A stretch of 64,000 nucleotides of DNA from Promethearchaeota archaeon (GTDB lineage: Archaea; Asgardarchaeota; Thorarchaeia; Thorarchaeales; Thorarchaeaceae), in NCBI GenBank assembly GCA_014728035.1, contig WJMJ01000101.1, forward strand, positions 1 through 64,000. Reading direction: 5' to 3'. Below are positions 58,363-64,000 of this stretch, in pieces; position 1 is the first letter of the stretch, and each line of letters starts with the position of its first letter. The position numbers and the translations under genes are program-made. The notes under the pieces are model-generated. The model was not told the DNA's origin and searched no databases. It saw only the letters and a list, made by a program, of their open reading frames with translations.

Positions 58363-59004
58363 ATGTCCGAGTCTAATGAAGTCATTGAAGAGCGCAAAGA
58401 TCTTACCGAGATTCCTGGCAATCCAGCATTTGATGGTCGTAGGAAATGGGATCTCATTATGTCAATGGAAGATCCAGAGGAGCTTGCAGAAACACTTCGC
58501 AATCTATTCACTGGTCCTGGTGCTGGTAAGTCTGCACAAAAACAGCTTGAAAACATTAGAGTGGTTATGGGTGATAGAGAACCACGTAGTGGTCAAGAAT
58601 CGTTTTATTTGAGTCAGGCACACAGATATGGTCCAGTAGTTGCTCTTCAGGACATATTTAAGAACTTTATTCTTGGGGCGATGGGTCTTGGTGGCGGGAT
58701 AATTCGTAGAGAAGACCTTGACAAAGAATATATGATGGTTGGCGAGGACACTGAGATAGAGATTGATGGTAAACGATTTTTATTGGAGAAGGGCGATAGG
58801 ATTGCCGTGACTTCTAAATCGGTGGTATCTGAAGAAGCCATGCGTTTGTATTTGGTGTCTGGTGGTGATTATGGTATGTTTGAACAACCAGTTGTTGTAT
58901 GCAATGAAGACGATCTGGATGATGCTATTGAGATGATGAGAACAAAAGTTGATTCGGTCACTGTGAATCCAATTGGCAATCCAGTATCAACGCGTGGTTA
59001 TTAA
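58363..59004 (+). CDS. Hypothetical protein with beta-turn repeat domain
   Basis: 213 residues. Helical N-terminal half; C-terminal half with DTEIEIDGKRFLLEKGDRIAV, a motif also seen in the next protein (NSYLLEAGDKIQL). GGAGAATC precedes the ATG. The shared motif suggests related or interacting proteins. Function unknown. Confidence 0.62.
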   Translation: MSESNEVIEERKDLTEIPGNPAFDGRRKWDLIMSMEDPEELAETLRNLFTGPGAGKSAQKQLENIRVVMGDREPRSGQESFYLSQAHRYGPVVALQDIFKNFILGAMGLGGGIIRREDLDKEYMMVGEDTEIEIDGKRFLLEKGDRIAVTSKSVVSEEAMRLYLVSGGDYGMFEQPVVVCNEDDLDDAIEMMRTKVDSVTVNPIGNPVSTRGY

Positions 59005-59026
59005 ACACACAAATACGGAGAATAAG

Positions 59027-59359
59027 ATGAAAAAGTTGACTATGAATGAATTCGTAGTATCATCCGATTTTAAAGCCATTGTTGAAGGCGACACGATTCT
59101 GTTTGAACGTGGTGATATTGTTACATGTGGTAAAGGCAAGTCTCTTGATGCCGATGTAGAAGCAATATTGGGTGGGAATTCATACTTGCTTGAAGCCGGG
59201 GATAAAATTCAGCTGAAAGAATCAAAGAAAAAGCTAGTAAAAACTAAATCCCTGGGCAAAGATCAAGACCATGATGAATATGATGAAAAAGACAAGTACG
59301 ATGAAAAAGATGAATATGATGAAGATGAATATGATGAAGAAGATTATGACGAGGACTAG
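59027..59359 (+). CDS. Hypothetical protein with acidic repeat tail
   Basis: 110 residues from ATG 59027 (GGAG upstream). Two LxxxGD-type turns (TILFERGDIVT and SYLLEAGDKIQ), then a Lys-rich stretch and a tail of DEYDEKDKYDEKDEYDED type. Such tails act as protein docking or DNA mimics. Related to the upstream protein. Confidence 0.62.
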   Translation: MKKLTMNEFVVSSDFKAIVEGDTILFERGDIVTCGKGKSLDADVEAILGGNSYLLEAGDKIQLKESKKKLVKTKSLGKDQDHDEYDEKDKYDEKDEYDEDEYDEEDYDED

Positions 59360-59399
59360 CAAGACATAGAATATATAATCAATTATTAGATGACGTATA

Positions 59400-60077
59400 G
59401 TGAAGAAGATAAGAACATGTGCTGATGCAGTTCTTATAGGTTCATCAGCTACACATTTTTGGTTCCCTGACTTCAGACTTAAAGATTATGATTTTTATGC
59501 ATACCCCAGTTTTATTGGCAGATTTTTAAAAACCAATCCTAGTGCTGCACTCATAAAACAGCACAAATCCATAAAATATTACGAGCTTAATGGACAGTCC
59601 ATAGATATCGTTTGTGATACTGGTGTCAATGGTATTGGTGAAATAGTAGATGCCAATTGTGGTTCAGCTATTATTGAATTATTTGGTCTTAAGGTGCTGG
59701 TAGCCAAACCAACAACATTGCTTCTTATAAAGAAGTTATATTCTTGTACGAATTCACGTTGGCATAAGAACTTATCTGATTATATGTTCTTAAAGGAAAA
59801 CGTAATGGAGGAACCTAGCCGCGATGAATTAGCGGCCATCACCAAAAGAACTGCATATATGTGTAATGTGTGGAGAGGTAAAAATAATCGTAGATTCACG
59901 CCAGAAGATGTAATCAATCGACTAGAACATAGTCAAGACAGAGTAGCAGATTTATATAAAATTGTAAAAGAAGCAGATTTTAATACAAATGAATGGATAC
60001 GTGACAATATTGATCGCTTGCGTGAAATTCCTCAGTATAATTCTACTAACACCACATTTACATCATTGGTGATGTAG
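59400..60077 (+). CDS. Nucleotidyltransferase-like protein
   Basis: 225 residues with a GTG start. DAVLIGSSATHFWFPDFR and KDYDFYAY resemble the GS...DxD palm motif of the nucleotidyltransferase superfamily, and SIDIVCDTG could give the third acid. The C-terminal half is helical with FTPEDVINRLEHSQDR. The ribosome-binding site is weak. It may be a nucleotide-adding or toxin-type enzyme. The end overlaps the convergent gene. Confidence 0.55.
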   Translation: MKKIRTCADAVLIGSSATHFWFPDFRLKDYDFYAYPSFIGRFLKTNPSAALIKQHKSIKYYELNGQSIDIVCDTGVNGIGEIVDANCGSAIIELFGLKVLVAKPTTLLLIKKLYSCTNSRWHKNLSDYMFLKENVMEEPSRDELAAITKRTAYMCNVWRGKNNRRFTPEDVINRLEHSQDRVADLYKIVKEADFNTNEWIRDNIDRLREIPQYNSTNTTFTSLVM

Positions 60078-60427
60078 ACATACTTGTCACGATCAATAAA
60101 TACGAATTGAAAAGGATAACCAAAAACATCTGGTATGTCGTGACCTCGCCAGTCTGGTAGAATCCATGCTGGCGAGAATGTTATATCAGACGCAATGTTG
60201 ATTCGTCGGGCTTTAATGCTGTCGGGTGGCGGGGCCATCTTCCTATTGAGTTCAATGCATGTAATGGTGTAATCCGATATTATATATTTAACGCCAAGTC
60301 TGTCTCGGAAACATATCTGATCATCCTCGAATAGATTTGGGAATGCGTTCTGTTCGTGTATGCGATATATTTCACAGTCTTCGAATGGTTTGTCTCCAGA
60401 TATGATCATTCTTTTAACTTTAACCAT
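60032..60427 (-). CDS. Hypothetical protein
   Basis: 131 residues, strand-rich (KVKRMIISGDKPFEDCEIYR, FGYPFQFVFIDRDKYVYIT). The ribosome-binding site AGGAG lies in the small gene upstream. Overlaps the plus-strand gene by 46 nt. Function unknown. Confidence 0.6.
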   Translation of the reverse strand: MVKVKRMIISGDKPFEDCEIYRIHEQNAFPNLFEDDQICFRDRLGVKYIISDYTITCIELNRKMAPPPDSIKARRINIASDITFSPAWILPDWRGHDIPDVFGYPFQFVFIDRDKYVYITNDVNVVLVELY

Positions 60428-60581
60428 GATGGCTCCTCATGAATTTTATCACATATCGTTGTAGGGTTTGATTTTCATTATTTTGTCGTAATTTTTCAAT
60501 CATTTGGTCTTCGGATAAATTGGGGAATTTTACCAGATATCTCTTAGCCTTCGACAGCAGTCTTGCTGTGGGTGAATGCAT
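60420..60581 (-). CDS. Small basic hypothetical protein
   Basis: 53 residues (MHSPTARLLSKAKRYLVKF to MRSHHG), basic and helical with LSEDQMIEKLRQNNENQ. Its end contains the ribosome-binding site and start of the gene at 60427, so the two form an operon. Confidence 0.55.
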   Translation of the reverse strand: MHSPTARLLSKAKRYLVKFPNLSEDQMIEKLRQNNENQTLQRYVIKFMRSHHG

Positions 60582-60656
60582 ATTTATCCTTAATCAGCAA
60601 GTATATTAATTACAACCATATATTATGTTTGATCACAAAAATAGTATGGAGATAAA

Positions 60657-60923
60657 ATGCCTGAATGGCCACGATCCAAGTCTGCCGATAATTTCATGAT
60701 GACTTCAAAGGTGGGTATGATGCAACCAGATGATCAAAATCCAGTACCCGAGCAAGACGTCATGCGCATAGCAGCAATGATGGATCAAGTGAATACAGGT
60801 CCATCTTCTACTGTACCAAAAGGCAGTGTGAACAAAGCAGATATAAAAATATCAAACAATCAACAGCACGATGGGCAGCGTGTTTTGTATGCTAAGCGTA
60901 AGGGGCGCTTCAATTGTATTTGA
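60657..60923 (+). CDS. Hypothetical protein
   Basis: 88 residues, mostly disordered (DDQNPVPEQDVMR, GPSSTVPKGSVNK), with a basic end (LYAKRKGRF). GGAG upstream. First gene of the last operon. Function unknown. Confidence 0.6.
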   Translation: MPEWPRSKSADNFMMTSKVGMMQPDDQNPVPEQDVMRIAAMMDQVNTGPSSTVPKGSVNKADIKISNNQQHDGQRVLYAKRKGRFNCI

Positions 60924-60929
60924 TCAAAC

Positions 60930-62099
60930 ATGATAGAAGAATTACGTAGTCAATTAAAGCGTTACGAAAACATCATTGAAAACCGCAAAATAAATCCGGT
61001 TGAAGAAAATCCTGAATCTCAGCGTATATGGCAGAACCGTATTTGTGACCGTATGGATGAGATCAGGGATAAAATCAAGTCACTAGAACAGAAACAAAAT
61101 CATACCCACAGCAACGCCAAGAAAATCATTTTGAAAAATGAACAATCTCCAGGTGATATTGTGATGTTAACTGCGGCGGTACGTGATCTGCATCTGAGCC
61201 ATCCTGGGAAATTTATTACGGACGTCCGCACCTTATTCCCAGATATTTGGTTGCACAATCCATATATAACGTCACTTAATGAAGAAGACGATGATGTGGA
61301 TGTTATAGATATGCAATATCCAATTATACATAATAGTAATGATGGGGCTTACCATTTTATACATGGTTTTAGCATGTTTCTGGAAGATCAACTTGGGATT
61401 AGAATTAAGGTGCATAAATTCCAAGGAGATATTTATTTAAGCGATGAAGAAAAATCCTGGGTCAGCATGGTCGAGGAACATTATACACACGAGGATACAC
61501 CGTTTTGGTTAATATGTACTGGTGGTAAGACTGACTATACTGCAAAATGGTGGATTGCAGAATATGCACAAGAGGTGGTGGATCATTTTGTTGGCAAGAT
61601 TCAATTTGTACAGTTTGGTGCGGAAGGAGAAGGACATTATCATCAACGTCTACATAATGTGATAGATTTGATAGGCAAAACTGATATTCGTATGTTTATG
61701 AGATTGATGTATCATGCGGATGGTGTAGTGTGCCCCGTGACTATGGCCATGCATCTAGCTGCAGCAATACCAACAAAACCAGGAAAGCCAAAAAACAGGG
61801 CATGTGTGGTGACAGCGGGTGGTAGGGAGCCAAGTAATTTTACATTTTACACAAATCATCAATATCTTCACACTAATGGCGCGTTGAAATGCTGTGATAA
61901 TGGGGGTTGTTGGAAAAGTAGGACTGATAGACTGGGCGATGGAGACCATAAAGACAACGAATTGTGCGTTGATACTGTGCAATTCAATGGTCGTAAGGTA
62001 CAGCGTTGTATGTACGAATGCGTGAAGCCAATAGATGTGATCAGAGCAATTGAGAAACATTATGATGGTGGGGCATTGAATTTTGGAATATCAACATAA
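60930..62099 (+). CDS. GT9-like glycosyltransferase
   Basis: 389 residues. A coiled N-terminus (EELRSQLKRYENIIENRK) precedes a GT-B fold with SPGDIVMLTAAVRDLHLSHP, the donor-domain start of GT9 (heptosyltransferase-type), VQFGAEGEGHYHQRLHNVID and CPVTMAMHLAAAIP for the C-terminal domain. Cysteines near the end (CCDNGGCW) may bind metal. Confidence 0.78.
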   Translation: MIEELRSQLKRYENIIENRKINPVEENPESQRIWQNRICDRMDEIRDKIKSLEQKQNHTHSNAKKIILKNEQSPGDIVMLTAAVRDLHLSHPGKFITDVRTLFPDIWLHNPYITSLNEEDDDVDVIDMQYPIIHNSNDGAYHFIHGFSMFLEDQLGIRIKVHKFQGDIYLSDEEKSWVSMVEEHYTHEDTPFWLICTGGKTDYTAKWWIAEYAQEVVDHFVGKIQFVQFGAEGEGHYHQRLHNVIDLIGKTDIRMFMRLMYHADGVVCPVTMAMHLAAAIPTKPGKPKNRACVVTAGGREPSNFTFYTNHQYLHTNGALKCCDNGGCWKSRTDRLGDGDHKDNELCVDTVQFNGRKVQRCMYECVKPIDVIRAIEKHYDGGALNFGIST

Positions 62100-63510
62100 A
62101 CTGGGCATCGTATTGCCTACTAATATACGAGGAATCAGAGATAAGATTCTGATTAAGGAATCTGGTAGGTTCGTATCACAATGTCAAAGTAAACTTAATG
62201 CGCTTGTGGCAGTATCAAATTGTGACGATGATATATTGGGATTCAAGGCAGATGTTCACATAAAATGTGATAAAGATGGTATTGTGAATCCAACTATCAG
62301 AATGATAGATAGATTGAAGAACAAATGTCAATATATAATGAGAGTCACACAAGACACAATTATCGATTTTGATGAATTCATAAAGACATTCGATGAGGTT
62401 GATGGCACTGATAATTTTATATGTGGTGGCAAGGCATCGCTTAACAACATACAGATGGAACGCACTAAAGGTAGGGCCAATGCATTAGGAATATCTATTT
62501 CTGATGGTAGAGATTACGTGCAGGGCAATGTCATGTTGGCACCTACACGTGTGTGGTTGGAATATTATTATCGTGTGGCTCAGGTGGTAAAACACTATGG
62601 TGATGATTCATTATTGTCTCGTATAGCTAATAAAAATGGCATTGAATTGCGATTTGTGGAAAAGTTCTGGCAACATAAGCACATAAAAGTAGATAGAGTC
62701 AATATTAAGAAACCATTAATAGCTAGTTTCCCGAGATCTGGAACGCACTTTTTAATAAATACTATTAAAGATAACTTCATAGACGTTGATAATGGGTGGG
62801 TAGATGTTGTCCATGGTGTTAAGCACAGGTGGGTTAAAGATGTCAAACCAGATGGTAGTAATTTGTCAGAAAAGATCAGGGAACAGTTGATCAAATATGG
62901 CGAATCGCCCGTGCGCAAACCTCTTAAGACACATTATCAGTTTTACTTCCTGGAGCGCCATTGGGATGTGATAAAAGAACTCTATGATGTGTTCTATATA
63001 ATTCGCGACCCAAGAGACGTAATGGCAGCATGCTTCAATTATTATAATAAAACTAATTTTGAGATTTTCATAAAAGAGAAGAATTTCTCTAAATTTTTGC
63101 GCCATGAGCTTTGGAATGCACATTCAGAGACACAACCATTTTCTTTTAGCCTCGTTAAACCTCGCAATATAGTTGACAAATGGAATAAGCACGTCCATAG
63201 CTGGATGACATTTGTAAATAGAGGCGTGACTTTGATTAAATTTGAGGACTTAAATCAAAATCCGACAAGAGTAATAAATCATATCGAGAATGAAACGAGT
63301 CAGAATAAAATAAATGACAAAATTAAAATAGTTGACATTAATGATAAAAGATATCGACCTGATTACGAGGGAGATAATCCGAGAGGTATTGGGTGCTGGA
63401 AGCATTATTTTAATTTAGATGACATTGACTGGTTGTATGGGGGAATCAATTTTGCACAGATATATACAAATACGACAGCCGAAAACCAAACAGCACACAA
63501 CATCCATTAA
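62083..63510 (+). CDS. Fusion: glycosyltransferase-like + sulfotransferase
   Basis: 475 residues from a TTG at 62083 (GGTGGGG upstream; no ATG nearby). The N-terminal 200 residues (LGIVLPTNIRGIRDKILIKE, YIMRVTQDTIIDFDEF) are GT-A-like with a poor DxD. From about 208 a Sulfotransfer_1 domain follows: IASFPRSGTHFLI (PAPS 5' loop) and FYIIRDPRDVMAACFNYY (3'-phosphate site). One chain could attach a sugar and sulfate it. Third sulfotransferase of the window. Confidence 0.78.
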   Translation: MEYQHKLGIVLPTNIRGIRDKILIKESGRFVSQCQSKLNALVAVSNCDDDILGFKADVHIKCDKDGIVNPTIRMIDRLKNKCQYIMRVTQDTIIDFDEFIKTFDEVDGTDNFICGGKASLNNIQMERTKGRANALGISISDGRDYVQGNVMLAPTRVWLEYYYRVAQVVKHYGDDSLLSRIANKNGIELRFVEKFWQHKHIKVDRVNIKKPLIASFPRSGTHFLINTIKDNFIDVDNGWVDVVHGVKHRWVKDVKPDGSNLSEKIREQLIKYGESPVRKPLKTHYQFYFLERHWDVIKELYDVFYIIRDPRDVMAACFNYYNKTNFEIFIKEKNFSKFLRHELWNAHSETQPFSFSLVKPRNIVDKWNKHVHSWMTFVNRGVTLIKFEDLNQNPTRVINHIENETSQNKINDKIKIVDINDKRYRPDYEGDNPRGIGCWKHYFNLDDIDWLYGGINFAQIYTNTTAENQTAHNIH

Positions 63511-64000
63511 AAAGAAGCTACTCGTCAGAAAATCAAATAAAATTCCGGTTGTGATTCGTAGTCGAAATAGATGCGAATTTCTAGATGTTACATTAAGAAG
63601 TATGATTTCAACCGGAATTTATCCTGATTTGATTATTGATGATGTTAGTGACGATAAATTGACTAAACAATATTTGTTCACAGATCAAAAAATGCACATG
63701 AGAGTTAGATGGCCAACAGATGCCGAATGGATACAATACGTTGGAAAATTAAATAATACCTGGCACACAAAAGGTATCCGTTATTCTCATAAAGTAGTTC
63801 AGCCTACGAATCGCAAGGGTGTGTTGGGTGGTGTGTTTTGGTGTCTAACTTATGCATTCAATAAATTTAACGCAGATGCTGTTATATTGATAGAGTCTGA
63901 TGTACTGTTTTGCTATAAATGGTATGATACTTTAATACAAGAATACAATATAACACCGGATGCTGGCATTGTTGCTGGTTTTGTTTGCCAATCTGGATTC
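63452..64000 (+). CDS. Glycosyltransferase-like protein (partial, runs off the window)
   Basis: The frame is open from a TTG at 63452 (GGGGGA seven bases upstream) to the end of the window. After a basic start it reads IPVVIRSRNRCEFLDVTLRS, then a strand with ILIESDVLFCYKWYD, the D-x-D-like pattern of a GT-A domain. It starts inside the previous gene by 59 nt. C-terminus missing. Confidence 0.65.
   Translation, partial: MHRYIQIRQPKTKQHTTSIKKKLLVRKSNKIPVVIRSRNRCEFLDVTLRSMISTGIYPDLIIDDVSDDKLTKQYLFTDQKMHMRVRWPTDAEWIQYVGKLNNTWHTKGIRYSHKVVQPTNRKGVLGGVFWCLTYAFNKFNADAVILIESDVLFCYKWYDTLIQEYNITPDAGIVAGFVCQSGF

Overview
The window is part of the genome of a large tailed bacteriophage with a T4-like core (myovirus-type). 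The evidence is a dense set of short overlapping genes on both strands, AT-rich DNA and normal stop-codon use. Diagnostic T4-type proteins are present: gp17-like large terminase, gp16-like small terminase, gp20-like portal, gp55-like late sigma factor, gp32-like SSB, a UvsY-like mediator and a UvsW-like helicase. No ribosomal, tRNA or cell housekeeping genes were seen. The anaerobic class III ribonucleotide reductase hints at a host that grows without oxygen at least some of the time. The host itself cannot be named from this sequence.

Layout. 1-3.7 kb: end of a Pro-rich protein, FAD-type oxidoreductase, family 4 uracil-DNA glycosylase and small unknowns. 3.7-12.2 kb: replication and recombination block (RecA, DnaB-type helicase, a minimal family A DNA polymerase, UvsY-like protein, SSB, 5'-3' exonuclease, RuvC-like resolvase). 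12.2-14.4 kb: small unknowns and a P-loop kinase-like protein. 14.3-19.3 kb (+) and 20.4-27.0 kb (-): two convergent glycan-modification operons with glycosyltransferases, methyltransferases, sulfotransferases and a radical SAM enzyme. 27.0-39.1 kb: UvsW-like helicase, gp55-like sigma factor with an intein, small terminase, large terminase with two inteins, portal. 39.1-41.7 kb: three tandem consensus sigma70-type promoters, a second sigma-like protein carrying zinc fingers, a strong terminator and an aldo/keto reductase. 41.7-47.3 kb: many small genes, including a CheY-like receiver. 47.3-53.2 kb: fibre or adhesin proteins (one collagen-like) and a protein with four GT2 domains. 53.2-57.6 kb: possible RNA switch, glutaredoxin, and NrdD with a mini-intein. 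58-64 kb: unknowns, then GT9, a GT-sulfotransferase fusion and the start of another glycosyltransferase.

The most unusual element is non-coding. A leader of three hairpins occurs three times (about 19.35, 19.91 and 57.65 kb). Each copy is followed directly by hairpin repeats that share a GGAGGATGG tail. The third array has 29-nt repeats with 31-33-nt unique spacers, the geometry of a type I-E CRISPR array, but no cas gene is in the window. It could be a phage mini-CRISPR array, an RNA anti-CRISPR-like mimic, a CsrB-like decoy RNA, or a new structured RNA family.

Four inteins interrupt key sites in three essential phage proteins: the terminase Walker A motif, the segment just before terminase motif III, the sigma region-2-like part of the gp55-like factor, and the NrdD core.
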